The notes under the pieces were generated by a model, which was not told the origin of the DNA, searched no databases, and worked only from the letters and a program-made list of their open reading frames with translations. A program made the translations under genes and the position numbers. From an uncultured Bacteroidota bacterium (GTDB lineage: Bacteria > Bacteroidota > Bacteroidia > Flavobacteriales > Flavobacteriaceae), in NCBI GenBank assembly GCA_913062555.1, contig CAJXVU010000003.1, positions 109,711-173,710 of the forward strand: 64,000 nucleotides of DNA, read 5' to 3'. Numbering within the stretch: the first letter of the stretch is position 1; every line of letters begins with the position of its first letter. Positions 23,531-32,013 of the stretch are shown here, one piece after another.

Positions 23531-24153
23531 ATCTTTTTTTGTAATTGTAAAGTGTCTTTTAAAATTGTACTACTCACACTTTCTGTATAAGTAAAATACT
23601 CAATAGGACAAGTTGTTTCTGGAAATTTCCCTCGCCAATCATCACCCACAGAAATGGCATCAATATTATGTGTATCAATAATATGCTGTTTATCTTTATT
23701 GGTTTGAGGAATTACTTCATCTACATATTTAATGGCTTTTACCAACTTAATACGCTCCTCAAAAGGAATCACTGGTCGTTTCCCTTTTACCTTTTCAATT
23801 AACTCATCGGTAGAAACCCCAACAACTAAATAATCACACAACTCCTTTGTTTTTTGTAATATATTTAAATGACCATAATGAAATATATCAAAACATCCAG
23901 AAGTATACATTTTATGATATTTTGAACCCACACTTCTCCTTTTAACAACTACATTTATAGTGTTTGTTTTACTTATTTTAATAGAAACACTATGATCGTT
24001 ACTGATACTTATTTCTTTCAATAATTCAAATAGCTCAGTTTCAATACCATGCTTATTCCCATTGATAATAAGAATATATTCATCAGACTTCACTAACTCT
24101 AAATGCCAATTCTTATATTTTAATGACAAGCTATCAATATCTAGTTTTTTCAT
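23527..24153 (-). CDS. cytidylyltransferase-like (TagD / glycerol-3-phosphate cytidylyltransferase type) with N-terminal extension
   Basis: Residues about 81-208 form a nucleotidyltransferase domain: MYTSGCFDIFHYGHLNILQ with the HxGH motif at His92-His95, VVGVSTDE, and a C-terminal ESVSSTIL at the position of the RTxGISTT motif. This resembles TagD/PCYT2 enzymes that make CDP-glycerol or CDP-ethanolamine from CTP. The first 80 residues are an extra domain of unknown family with alternating beta-strands (YILIINGNKHGI, HSVSIKISK). It is the only minus-strand gene in the first part of the surface cluster and is convergent with the LicD-like gene. Confidence 0.82.
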   Translation of the reverse strand: MKKLDIDSLSLKYKNWHLELVKSDEYILIINGNKHGIETELFELLKEISISNDHSVSIKISKTNTINVVVKRRSVGSKYHKMYTSGCFDIFHYGHLNILQKTKELCDYLVVGVSTDELIEKVKGKRPVIPFEERIKLVKAIKYVDEVIPQTNKDKQHIIDTHNIDAISVGDDWRGKFPETTCPIEYFTYTESVSSTILKDTLQLQKKI

Positions 24154-24243
24154 TCTTAATCACAGATTTCTTCGAATTAAATAACCTCACTAAAATACAA
24201 AAATCCTCAACTATGACAAATAGCCTTTTTTAATATCAATAAA

Positions 24244-24277
24244 TTGTTTTATTAGTTCGCGATTTACCATAAATTTG
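24244..24277 (+). promoter_or_regulatory. promoter of the surface glycan operon at 24.3 kb
   Basis: TTG at 24244-24246, 23 bases, then TAAATTTG at 24270-24277. Transcription would start about 24282, just upstream of the ATG at 24299. This argues that the in-frame TTG at 24275 is part of the promoter rather than the start codon. Confidence 0.6.
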
Positions 24278-24298
24278 GGGCCTACAAAATCTTGTCAT

Positions 24299-24979
24299 AT
24301 GAAAATAATAATTCTTGCCGCTGGTATTGGTTCTAGGTTGGGAAATCCGTTTCCAAAACCATTAACACCTTTAAAAAATGGCAAAAGCATTATGAAAATG
24401 CAAACCGATAATATCTCATCAAAATACAATATTGATGATATAAATGTGGTTGTTGGTTTTAAAAAGGATTTGATTATGGAACGATTTCCAGAATTGACCT
24501 ACGTATATAATCCCTTTTTTGATAGAACAAACACTTCAAAAAGTTTATTACAAGCACTTAGAAAGCACCGAGATAAATCGGTACTCTGGTTTAATGGCGA
24601 TGTGGTTTTTGATGAGAAAATACTGGACATCTTAGACCCTCACATAGAAGCAAACACCTCATTTGTAGCTGTAAACACAAGTAAAGTTGCTGAAGAAGAA
24701 GTCAAATACACTTTAAAAGATGAGTATATTAATGAACTCTCAAAAACCGTTTCAAATGGATTGGGTGAAGCCGTTGGTATAAATTTCATTTCTTCAAACG
24801 ATATACTTAGCTTCATTAAGAGGCTCGAAGAATGTGATGCTAACGACTATTTTGAAAGAGGTCTGGAATTAGCCATTGAAAAAGATAAGCTAAAAATTAA
24901 AGCAATCGATATTTCAGCATATAACTGCATGGAGATCGATTTTATTGAAGACCTAGAAAACGTGAACAATTTATTGTAA
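24299..24979 (+). CDS. NTP-transferase family sugar/choline-phosphate nucleotidyltransferase (LicC-like)
   Basis: From the ATG at 24299 the product is 226 residues. The N-terminus IIILAAGIGSRLGNPFPKPL is the nucleotide-binding loop of GlmU/RmlA/LicC-type transferases (G-x-G-x-R...PKPL), and WFNGDVVFDEKIL carries the metal-binding Asp. The extreme brevity and ACNCMEID-like C-terminus (YNCMEIDFIEDL) are like LicC, which activates phosphocholine with CTP. An upstream in-frame TTG at 24275 falls inside the promoter, so the shorter start is chosen. It overlaps the next gene by one base (TAATG). The substrate is not certain. Confidence 0.82.
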   Translation: MKIIILAAGIGSRLGNPFPKPLTPLKNGKSIMKMQTDNISSKYNIDDINVVVGFKKDLIMERFPELTYVYNPFFDRTNTSKSLLQALRKHRDKSVLWFNGDVVFDEKILDILDPHIEANTSFVAVNTSKVAEEEVKYTLKDEYINELSKTVSNGLGEAVGINFISSNDILSFIKRLEECDANDYFERGLELAIEKDKLKIKAIDISAYNCMEIDFIEDLENVNNLL

Positions 24980-26037
24980 TGAAGGTTATTCTGTTTTGTC
25001 AAAATAATTACGCTTATGGGATTTTAGAGCCTATTAAAAGGGTTCTAGAATCACAAGGAGATGATTACATTTGGTTTATTAAGGAAAAACTAGTTTATGA
25101 TTTTCCTTTTAAGTCTGACCCTTATACCTGTTTAATATCGGACTTAGAGGACTATAAAAGTGATGTCATTTTTGTACCAGGAAATGAGATTCCCTATTAT
25201 CTTAGAGGATTAAAAACTCAAATTTTTCATGGCCTTGCAGGTGAGAAAAAAGGCCATTTCAGGATTCGACATTATTTTGACTTGTATTTAACTCAAGGCC
25301 CCTATTTTACCGAAAAATTTAAAGCCTTCAAAGCAAAACATAAAAACTTTGATGTTATTGAAACCGGATGGCCTAAACTAGATATTTACGGTAAGGAAAA
25401 AACACAATATAACCCATATAAAAAAGAATTGTTAGAATTGCATAAGGCAAAAAAAATAATTCTTTATGCACCAACGTTTTCTCCAAAATTGTCCTCAGCA
25501 CCACATTTAGTAGAACAGATAAAGGAACTTTCAAATAATCAGGAATATCTTATTCTAATAAAATTCCATCCTTTAATGTCTAAAGAATGGATCATTCTTT
25601 ATCAGGATTTAGCCAAGGCTTTTCCGAATATTGTATTTCAAAACGAAAAAAATATCATTAAATTTTTATTAATTTCAGATTTACTAATTAGTGATACCTC
25701 TTCTGTTATCTATGAATTTCTATTACTTGATAAACCTGTAATTACATTCAACAACATTTCTAAAAAGATCCATTGGGAAAATTCTAAGGACTATAATAAT
25801 TTAATACCATTGGTGAAAAATAATCTGGAAGAAGATTCATTTGCGAGCTCAAGAGCTTATATTTACCAACAATTTCACCCTTACAATGATGGGAAATCTG
25901 CAGAGCGTATGGTAGAGACAAGCAAAAATTATATTGAATTAAATGGTGTTCCTAATAAAAGAAAACTACCGTTTTTAAGACGTTCAAAAATACATTCCAT
26001 ATTTGGAAAACCTAGCAATAACAAAATCATTAAATGA
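24979..26037 (+). CDS. CDP-glycerol glycerophosphotransferase family protein (TagB/TagF-like)
   Basis: The 352-residue protein has the GT-B-like TagF signatures: IFHGLAGEKKG (the H-G-x2-G region), ILYAPTFSP, LIKFHPLM and the strongly conserved LISDTSSVIYEFLLLDKPVI near residues 230-255. In Gram-positive bacteria these enzymes add glycerol-phosphate units from CDP-glycerol to teichoic acid. Here the host is Gram-negative, so the acceptor would be LPS or another surface glycan. It is sandwiched by 1-base and 4-base overlaps between the LicC-like and WaaE-like genes. A TagD-like gene that could make its donor is 0.8 kb away. Confidence 0.88.
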   Translation: MKVILFCQNNYAYGILEPIKRVLESQGDDYIWFIKEKLVYDFPFKSDPYTCLISDLEDYKSDVIFVPGNEIPYYLRGLKTQIFHGLAGEKKGHFRIRHYFDLYLTQGPYFTEKFKAFKAKHKNFDVIETGWPKLDIYGKEKTQYNPYKKELLELHKAKKIILYAPTFSPKLSSAPHLVEQIKELSNNQEYLILIKFHPLMSKEWIILYQDLAKAFPNIVFQNEKNIIKFLLISDLLISDTSSVIYEFLLLDKPVITFNNISKKIHWENSKDYNNLIPLVKNNLEEDSFASSRAYIYQQFHPYNDGKSAERMVETSKNYIELNGVPNKRKLPFLRRSKIHSIFGKPSNNKIIK

Positions 26038-26789
26038 CAAAATTAACCGCAATAATTCCAACAGGAAATGAAATTCATAATATTGAAGCTGTAATTGCTT
26101 CGGTAAGTTTTGCTGATGAAATTTTAGTTGTTGATAGCTTTAGTACAGATGGGACCTATGAAAAGGCTATAGAACTTGCTACTAGAGTAATAAGAAGAGA
26201 ATACCAATATTCGGCGTCACAAAAAAACTGGGCCATTCCACAAGCCAAACATGAATGGGTGCTCCTTGTTGATGCCGATGAACGTGTTACTCCTGAATTA
26301 AAGGCAGAAATATTAGACACGCTTGAAAACCTAAAAAAAGATGTTGTAGCCTATTGGATAGGTCGAAAAAATTATTTTATGGGTGAACCAGTTAATTATA
26401 GCGGCTGGAAGAACGATAAAGTAATTAGACTATTTAAGAGAGATAATTGTTTGTATCAAGATAAACATGTGCATTCCGAGATTATTGCAAACGGTATTGT
26501 AGATAAACTGACTCATAAATTTAATCACAATACCTATACTACATTTAATAGATATATAGCTAAAAAAACACGTTATGCATCTTGGTCTGCAAAAGATTAT
26601 GATAAAAAAACAGGGAGACTAACACCTTATCACTTTGTAATAAAACCTTTTTGGGGCTTCTTTAAACATTACGTGATCCAAAGTGGATTTAGAGATGGTG
26701 TGGTAGGCCTTACCATAGGATATGTTCAAGCCTATGTCGTTTTTATAAGATATGTTAAGGTTTGGCTTTTGAGAAAAGGAATGGACTAA
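26034..26789 (+). CDS. family 2 glycosyltransferase, LPS core type (WaaE/KdtX-like)
   Basis: The 251-residue GT-A enzyme has the LPS-core beta-1,4-glucosyltransferase pattern: AIIPTGNEIHNIEAVIASV, ILVVDSFSTDGT, the SASQKNWAI helix and VLLVDADERVTPEL with its DAD metal motif. A hydrophobic C-terminal stretch (GLTIGYVQAYVVFIRYVKVW) may anchor it to the membrane. It typically adds a sugar to the heptose/Kdo region of LPS. It overlaps the TagB/F-like gene by 4 bases and is convergent, with a 2-base gap, with the Kdo-kinase-like gene. No terminator separates the two. Confidence 0.9.
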   Translation: MTKLTAIIPTGNEIHNIEAVIASVSFADEILVVDSFSTDGTYEKAIELATRVIRREYQYSASQKNWAIPQAKHEWVLLVDADERVTPELKAEILDTLENLKKDVVAYWIGRKNYFMGEPVNYSGWKNDKVIRLFKRDNCLYQDKHVHSEIIANGIVDKLTHKFNHNTYTTFNRYIAKKTRYASWSAKDYDKKTGRLTPYHFVIKPFWGFFKHYVIQSGFRDGVVGLTIGYVQAYVVFIRYVKVWLLRKGMD

Positions 26790-26791
26790 AA

Positions 26792-27544
26792 TTATTTAGC
26801 GAATTTAAAAAGTCTTTTTAGGCGTTTTTTTCGTTGACTTTTATTTTGAAAATCTTCCACAGATTGCCACATTAATTTAAAAACTGAAGGGTAATCTTTT
26901 CCAATACATTTCGCATATTCATCACTCATTACTTCTACTAACGCTCGTTCTTTAGTAAGTCTAGAAAAATTTCCAATCCGTGTTTCAAATGACATTGGAC
27001 CAAATTTCATTCGGTTTAAATCCACGAGATAAAAATCATAATGATTAGCATTACTTTTAATTAAGGTATTTCCTGGAGAATGATCTAAAAAATGAATTCC
27101 CTTTTCATGCAATTGAAATGTAAATCGTGTAAACTCACGAAGTATTTGCTCATGATTGGGATAATTAAAATCTCTAATGAGTTCTCTATACGTTAAATCA
27201 CATTTCAATTGTGCACTAACATAAAAGCTTTTTTTAAACAGGAAAGTGCTACTAAACTCATAATACGCTATTGGCATAGGTGTGTGGACCCCCATGTCTA
27301 TCAATGTATTAGCATATTCAAAAGAGCGCTGTGCCTTCCCTTTTCTAATATATTTATATATAATTTGGTTAATAAGATTTGGTATTTTAAAAGACTTAAT
27401 ATTAACCACTTCAGTATTTAACTGAAATAATTTCAATTTGTTTCTTGCATCTTTTATAGGCTCACCCGAACTTTCAAAAGTTTCAATAAAGCCATCAATT
27501 TTTAAGGCCTCTTTTTTGTATTTACTATGAAACACTTTTTTCAT
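26792..27544 (-). CDS. Kdo/LPS kinase family protein (KdkA/InaA-like)
   Basis: The 250-residue protein is a small kinase-fold enzyme. The catalytic loop is DHSPGNTL (Asp154, Asn159) and the metal-binding residue is Asp175 in LVDLNRMKF, as in LPS core kinases. KdkA phosphorylates Kdo of the LPS inner core; InaA/WaaP relatives phosphorylate heptose. Context with LPS-type glycosyltransferases supports an LPS target. It is on the minus strand with DUF1919 upstream (71-base gap). Confidence 0.85.
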   Translation of the reverse strand: MKKVFHSKYKKEALKIDGFIETFESSGEPIKDARNKLKLFQLNTEVVNIKSFKIPNLINQIIYKYIRKGKAQRSFEYANTLIDMGVHTPMPIAYYEFSSTFLFKKSFYVSAQLKCDLTYRELIRDFNYPNHEQILREFTRFTFQLHEKGIHFLDHSPGNTLIKSNANHYDFYLVDLNRMKFGPMSFETRIGNFSRLTKERALVEVMSDEYAKCIGKDYPSVFKLMWQSVEDFQNKSQRKKRLKRLFKFAK

Positions 27545-27615
27545 GTGGCAATATTACAAAGTTTTAAGATAATGAAGACAAGGAAAATTAAGTTTAGAAA
27601 ATAATCGGCTTCAAA

Positions 27616-28269
27616 TTAACTAAGAATCCAGGTATTGACATCAAAATATAAAAACGTTAATTTAAAAAGCTTCTTCCCATTGGGGACATACTTTTTATTG
27701 TTTTTGTGAGATTCGGTAACCTTAATATGTTTTTCTTGCTTAAGGGCATCATAGTTATTGAGCGCAAACGAAATTTTATTTTTGTATGGGAGCTTATGAA
27801 ATTCTAAAATATGTTCTTTAGTAACACGTTCTCTATCACAAATCTTAAAATAATAATCATCAATATTGGTTTCACTCAGCATTCGAGCTGTTCTTCTTTC
27901 CCACTTAGTCTTGGCTTCCTCTACAGAATTGTAATGTGTAAAATGTATTTCAATATCACCCAATTTAGCAATAGGATATGTAGCTGCCCTATCCGGATAA
28001 TGAGAAGCAGTCACAAATTGCAATTTTTGTTGCATATAATATTCAAAATTAGAAAGTAATTTCAAATAGCAAGGACCATATATAAACATGCCTATAAATG
28101 GTGAATTATAGGATCGTTTATACCATTGGTACAAAGCACCGCCCCAGCAATTATTAGAAATAATTACAAAATTTTTATTTTTTAAAAGCCTGATGTCTTT
28201 TTTACATAATTGTTCCTTAAAGTTTTGTCGAAACTTACGCTTTAAGAAAACACTGCTCTTTTTAAGCAT
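27616..28269 (-). CDS. DUF1919 family protein, probable surface-glycan related
   Basis: The 217-residue protein contains FVIISNNCWGGALYQWY and SPFIGMFIYGP, the core of DUF1919, plus ATYPIAKLGDIEIHFTHY and SVEEAKTKWERR. DUF1919 genes are commonly found in capsule and LPS loci; some are called exopolysaccharide biosynthesis proteins, without an established reaction. There is no signal or membrane segment. It leads the minus-strand pair with the Kdo-kinase-like gene and diverges from the TsaC gene; a -7-like element TAATTTTG (minus strand, 28295-28302) precedes it. Confidence 0.83.
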   Translation of the reverse strand: MLKKSSVFLKRKFRQNFKEQLCKKDIRLLKNKNFVIISNNCWGGALYQWYKRSYNSPFIGMFIYGPCYLKLLSNFEYYMQQKLQFVTASHYPDRAATYPIAKLGDIEIHFTHYNSVEEAKTKWERRTARMLSETNIDDYYFKICDRERVTKEHILEFHKLPYKNKISFALNNYDALKQEKHIKVTESHKNNKKYVPNGKKLFKLTFLYFDVNTWILS

Positions 28270-28334
28270 GCATAATTATTGTTAAGGATGATTGCAAAAT
28301 TACAAAGTTTTAAAACAATCTAAAAAACTAATCT

Positions 28335-28342
28335 TAAATTTG
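28335..28342 (+). promoter_or_regulatory. -7 element of the TsaC gene
   Basis: TAAATTTG matches TAnnTTTG, 23 bases before the ATG at 28366. No TTG lies in the -33 window. Confidence 0.4.
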
Positions 28343-28365
28343 CAAAAACATTATTTTATTTAGTC

Positions 28366-28926
28366 ATGCAATCTGAAATTAATACCGCTCTAAAAATCCT
28401 CAACAAAGGAGGGATTTTATTATACCCAACCGATACTGTGTGGGGCATTGGATGTGATGCTACGAATAAGAATGCCGTAGCAAAAATATACGCACTTAAA
28501 AACCGTGAAGAATCAAAAAGTATGATATGCCTAGTGAATAATACTGAAATGTTAGGAAGACATCTTCAAAAAGTGCCCAAAAAGGCATTAGACATCATAA
28601 AACAATCACAAAACCCAACGACCATTATATATGATGCTCCCAAAAATATTGCGAGTAACTTAATCGCCAAAGACAATACTTTGGCAATTAGAATTGTGAA
28701 CCACTCTTTTTGCAATGCTTTGATAGAGAAATTGCAGAATCCATTGGTCTCTACTTCGGCAAATATTAGTGGTGACTCTTGCCCGAAAGACTTTAAAGAA
28801 ATAAGTGAGCATATTTTAAAAGGTGTGGACTATGTTGTAAATTTGCCCAGCAAAAAAACAACAATACAACCATCAACCATTATTAAAATTAATAATGATG
28901 GTGCAATTGAAATAATACGCAAATAA
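28366..28926 (+). CDS. L-threonylcarbamoyladenylate synthase (TsaC/YrdC/Sua5 family)
   Basis: The 186-residue YrdC-fold protein has ILLYPTDTVWGIGCDA at the N-terminus, the KNREESKSM lysine/arginine binding motif, and a C-terminal LVSTSANISGDS. It makes threonylcarbamoyl-AMP from threonine, bicarbonate and ATP, the first step of the tRNA t6A37 modification. Length fits the short TsaC type rather than the longer Sua5. The CCA-adding enzyme gene follows 65 bases downstream, pairing two tRNA maturation functions. Confidence 0.94.
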   Translation: MQSEINTALKILNKGGILLYPTDTVWGIGCDATNKNAVAKIYALKNREESKSMICLVNNTEMLGRHLQKVPKKALDIIKQSQNPTTIIYDAPKNIASNLIAKDNTLAIRIVNHSFCNALIEKLQNPLVSTSANISGDSCPKDFKEISEHILKGVDYVVNLPSKKTTIQPSTIIKINNDGAIEIIRK

Positions 28927-28973
28927 AATACCAATACTAAAATGCCAAAATCTAAAATCTATTTTTGGTATTT
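28926..28973. repeat. inverted repeat between the TsaC and CCA-adding enzyme genes
   Basis: AAATACCAA (28926-28934) and TTGGTATTT (28965-28973) are perfect 9-bp inverted repeats flanking a 30-base A-rich spacer. The TTGGTATTT word recurs in the purine-rich gap near 7630. It may be a weak terminator or a remnant of a small intergenic repeat. Confidence 0.4.
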
Positions 28974-28991
28974 GTGACAGTAAAAACAAAA

Positions 28992-30413
28992 ATGAATTAC
29001 AAAGAAGCCTTAGGTCATAAAATATTCAGTATAGTCTCTAAATCATCCGAAGAGCTTGGACTAAAGTCATATGTTATAGGAGGCTTTGTGCGGGATTTTT
29101 TATTAGAACGCGGTACACATAAAGACATTGATATCGTCACTATTGGTAGTGGTATAGCACTCGCTAAACATGTCGCTAAAAATCTCCCTAACAACCCAAA
29201 AGTACAGGTATTTAAAACCTATGGTACTGCAATGTTAAGGTATGACGATATAGAAATAGAATTTGTCGGTGCACGAAAAGAATCATATAATGCCGATAGC
29301 AGAAACCCAATTGTTGAGAACGGCACTCTTGAGGACGATCAAAATAGACGTGATTTTACAATAAATGCGCTAGCTTTAGACCTATGTGAAGAAAATTTTG
29401 GGAAGCTATTAGATCCTTTTTATGGCACTGCTGACTTGAATTCAAAAATAATAAGAACACCATTAGATCCTAATGTTACTTATAGTGATGACCCTTTACG
29501 TATGATGCGGGCTATCCGATTTGCTACACAGTTAAACTTTAATATTGAAGACAAATCGTTAGAGGCCATCTCAAATAACAAACAACGTATTGAGATTATT
29601 ACAAAAGAGCGTATTATAGTTGAACTCCATAAAATTCTTGAAAGTAAAAAGCCATCAGAAGGGTTTTTAATACTTGAGAAAACAGGATTACTAGATTTTA
29701 TTTTACCAGAACTTACTGCGCTTAAAGGAATTGACGAAGTTGAAGGACAACGCCATAAAGATAATTTTTATCATACCCTTGAAGTTGTAGATAATATTGC
29801 TAAGCATACGAACAACCTTTGGTTACGCTGGGCTGCATTACTCCATGACATTGGTAAGGCTCCCACAAAAAAGTTTAGTAAAAAAGTGGGATGGACATTT
29901 CATGCTCATGAATTTGAAGGCTCTAAAATGGTTTATAAATTATTTAAACGTCTCAAAATGCCTCTTAACGACAAAATGAAGTTTGTACAAAAGATGGTGT
30001 TCATGAGCTCACGACCAATTGTACTTGCGGAAGACATCGTTACAGACTCTGCAGTGCGTCGTTTAGTTTTTGATGCAGGAGATTTTGTTGAAGATTTAAT
30101 GATTCTTTGTGAAGCAGATATCACAACTAAAAATCCGAATAAATTTAAAAAGTATCACCACAATTTTCAAATCGTCAGAAACAAAATAGTTGAAGTTGAA
30201 GAACGAGATCATATTCGTAATTTTCAACCCCCAATTTCTGGTAGTGATATTATGAAAACGTTCAGTTTAAAACCTTCAAAAGAAATAGGTTTAATTAAAG
30301 AAGTTATAAAAGAAGCTATACTTGAAGGTGATATCCCGAATGAATACGAGGCTGCTTTTAAACTAATGGTTAAAGAAGGTGAACGATTAGGGCTTACTAA
30401 GACCTCCAATTAA
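28992..30413 (+). CDS. CCA tRNA nucleotidyltransferase / poly(A) polymerase family protein with HD domain
   Basis: From the ATG at 28992 the product is 473 residues. The N-terminal nucleotidyltransferase head has YVIGGFVRDFLLERGTHKDIDI (G-G-x-V-R-D with the DxD metal pair). RRDFTINALAL and DPLRMMRAIRFA are typical tRNA nucleotidyltransferase motifs, and ALLHDIGKAPTKK is an HD phosphohydrolase signature. The enzyme adds or repairs the 3' CCA end of tRNAs. An in-frame TTG at 28965 would add nine residues but falls in the inverted repeat, so the ATG is preferred. Confidence 0.94.
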   Translation: MNYKEALGHKIFSIVSKSSEELGLKSYVIGGFVRDFLLERGTHKDIDIVTIGSGIALAKHVAKNLPNNPKVQVFKTYGTAMLRYDDIEIEFVGARKESYNADSRNPIVENGTLEDDQNRRDFTINALALDLCEENFGKLLDPFYGTADLNSKIIRTPLDPNVTYSDDPLRMMRAIRFATQLNFNIEDKSLEAISNNKQRIEIITKERIIVELHKILESKKPSEGFLILEKTGLLDFILPELTALKGIDEVEGQRHKDNFYHTLEVVDNIAKHTNNLWLRWAALLHDIGKAPTKKFSKKVGWTFHAHEFEGSKMVYKLFKRLKMPLNDKMKFVQKMVFMSSRPIVLAEDIVTDSAVRRLVFDAGDFVEDLMILCEADITTKNPNKFKKYHHNFQIVRNKIVEVEERDHIRNFQPPISGSDIMKTFSLKPSKEIGLIKEVIKEAILEGDIPNEYEAAFKLMVKEGERLGLTKTSN

Positions 30414-30425
30414 ATTATCATTGAT

Positions 30426-30444
30426 TTCTTGACTTAGTCGAGAA
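30426..30444. promoter_or_regulatory. near-perfect dyad upstream of the GNAT gene
   Basis: TTCTTGACT (30426-30434) and AGTCGAGAA (30436-30444) form a 9-bp dyad with one mismatch, centred 63 bases before the GNAT start. It could be an operator or the 3' hairpin of the preceding gene; no T run follows. Confidence 0.3.
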
Positions 30445-30497
30445 CTAATTAACATAAATAAAATGAGGTCTCGCCTGTACTAGACCATGCACGTGAA

Positions 30498-30953
30498 ATG
30501 AGAAAACTAGTTAGAACAAATTCCGACGCAATAGATTTTATTAATCTCGTAAAATTTTTGGATGCAGATTTAAAAATTAGAGATGGAGAAGATCATGATT
30601 TTTATAATCAATTTAATAATATTGATGTTATTAAACATGTAGTTATACTCTATATAGACCATAAAGCTGTTGGTTGTGGAGCCCTTAAGAAATATGACAA
30701 TAGAAGTAGCGAAATTAAAAGAATGTACACCTTAACAGAGGCACGAGGAAAAAGTGTTGCTTCTCAAATTTTACAGGAATTAGAACTTTGGTCAACGGAG
30801 TTATTATTTGAAAAATGCATATTAGAAACTGGAAAAATGCAACCAGAGGCAATTGCACTTTATAAAAAATGCAATTATTTAATTATGCCTAATTATGGCC
30901 AATATAAAAATGTATCCAATAGCATTTGCTTTGAAAAGCTGCTAAACATTTAA
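30498..30953 (+). CDS. GNAT family N-acetyltransferase
   Basis: The 151-residue protein has the acetyl-CoA binding core: strand IKRMYTLTEARGKSVASQIL with the (Q/R)xxGx(G/A) loop reduced to ARGKSVAS, preceded by AVGCGALKKYDNRSSE and followed by CILETGKMQPEAIALYKKCNY (the glutamine/tyrosine helix of the C-terminal half). The acceptor substrate is unknown. The heme A synthase gene starts 7 bases downstream, so the two are likely cotranscribed though functionally unrelated. Confidence 0.87.
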   Translation: MRKLVRTNSDAIDFINLVKFLDADLKIRDGEDHDFYNQFNNIDVIKHVVILYIDHKAVGCGALKKYDNRSSEIKRMYTLTEARGKSVASQILQELELWSTELLFEKCILETGKMQPEAIALYKKCNYLIMPNYGQYKNVSNSICFEKLLNI

Positions 30954-30959
30954 TTCAAA

Positions 30960-31976
30960 ATGAAAAAAGACAACAAAAAGGTAGTGTTTTGGTTATTGAC
31001 TGGATGCACATTGATATTCATTATGGTAGTTGTAGGTGGAATTACTCGATTAACACACTCTGGACTATCTATTTCAAATTATAAATTAATATCTGGGACT
31101 ATTCCACCAATGAATGATGTGGAATGGCAAACTGCATTTGATCTATATAAGCAATACCCCGAATATCAGAAATTAAATAACACTTTTACCATACAGGACT
31201 TTAAAGATATCTATTTTTGGGAATGGTTACATCGTGTTATTGGGCGCTTTATAGGGCTCGTTTTCTTTGTCCCATTTGTATACTTTTTAATGCGAAAGCA
31301 ACTGAGTAAACCAACAATTAAGAAATCTTTAATTCTACTAACGCTTGGTGCTTTTCAAGGATTTTTGGGCTGGTATATGGTAAAAAGTGGACTAGTTGAC
31401 AATCCTGATGTAAGTCACTATAGATTAGCAGCACATTTAACAACCGCATTTATCACCTGTGCTTATACGTTTTGGGTTGCTTTAGATATTATTTTCCCCA
31501 CGAGGAAACAAATTCAAAAGGGCTTTCGGAATTTCTTACGAGTTTGCTTAGGCCTACTAATACTTCAAATTATTTACGGTGCATTTGTTGCGGGTTTAGA
31601 TGCTGGTTTTATTCACAACCACTGGCCCATGATGAGTGAAGGGAAATTTATACATGAAACCGTTTATATTGAGCAAGAGCCATTATTTAAAAATTTTATA
31701 GAAGGTAAAAGTGGTGTACAATTTATACATCGCATTTTAGCCTATATCATTACAGTACTTATTTTTACCATTTGGTATAAATCGAGAAGAATGACGCTTG
31801 ATAAATACCAATCGAAAGCGATCATTTATTTATTTATTATGGTGGGTATTCAATTTCTGCTGGGCGTATTCACGATATTATTTCAAGTTCCGGTTTGGCT
31901 AGGGGTTGCTCATCAAATAGCTGCCTTTTTCTTGTTAGGCACCATGACATTTACCCTGCATCGCTTTAGTAAATAA
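30960..31976 (+). CDS. ctaA: heme A synthase (COX15/CtaA family)
   Basis: The 338-residue polytopic protein has eight predicted helices and the COX15-type signatures GGITRLTHSGLSISNYKLI, WEWLHRVIGRFIGL and, in the second half, FIHRILAYIITVLIF and VAHQIAAFFLLGT with the conserved heme-ligand histidines. It oxidises the C8 methyl of heme O to heme A for cytochrome oxidase. I read it as the longer alpha-proteobacterial/COX15-like type because of its length. The cytochrome oxidase genes are not in the window. Confidence 0.93.
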   Translation: MKKDNKKVVFWLLTGCTLIFIMVVVGGITRLTHSGLSISNYKLISGTIPPMNDVEWQTAFDLYKQYPEYQKLNNTFTIQDFKDIYFWEWLHRVIGRFIGLVFFVPFVYFLMRKQLSKPTIKKSLILLTLGAFQGFLGWYMVKSGLVDNPDVSHYRLAAHLTTAFITCAYTFWVALDIIFPTRKQIQKGFRNFLRVCLGLLILQIIYGAFVAGLDAGFIHNHWPMMSEGKFIHETVYIEQEPLFKNFIEGKSGVQFIHRILAYIITVLIFTIWYKSRRMTLDKYQSKAIIYLFIMVGIQFLLGVFTILFQVPVWLGVAHQIAAFFLLGTMTFTLHRFSK

Positions 31977-31988
31977 CCCAAAAAATAG

Positions 31989-31996
31989 TACCTTTG
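31989..31996 (+). promoter_or_regulatory. -7 element of the pRiA4b ORF-3-like gene
   Basis: TACCTTTG matches TAnnTTTG, 17 bases before the ATG at 32014. The -33 window has TTTAG instead of TTG. Confidence 0.45.
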
Positions 31997-32013
31997 TACC
32001 CTAATGTTTTACT

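Noticed and set aside
24275..24298. TTG start adding eight residues to the NTP-transferase.
   Set aside because: The TTG is part of the -7 element TAAATTTG; the ATG at 24299 matches the family N-terminus.
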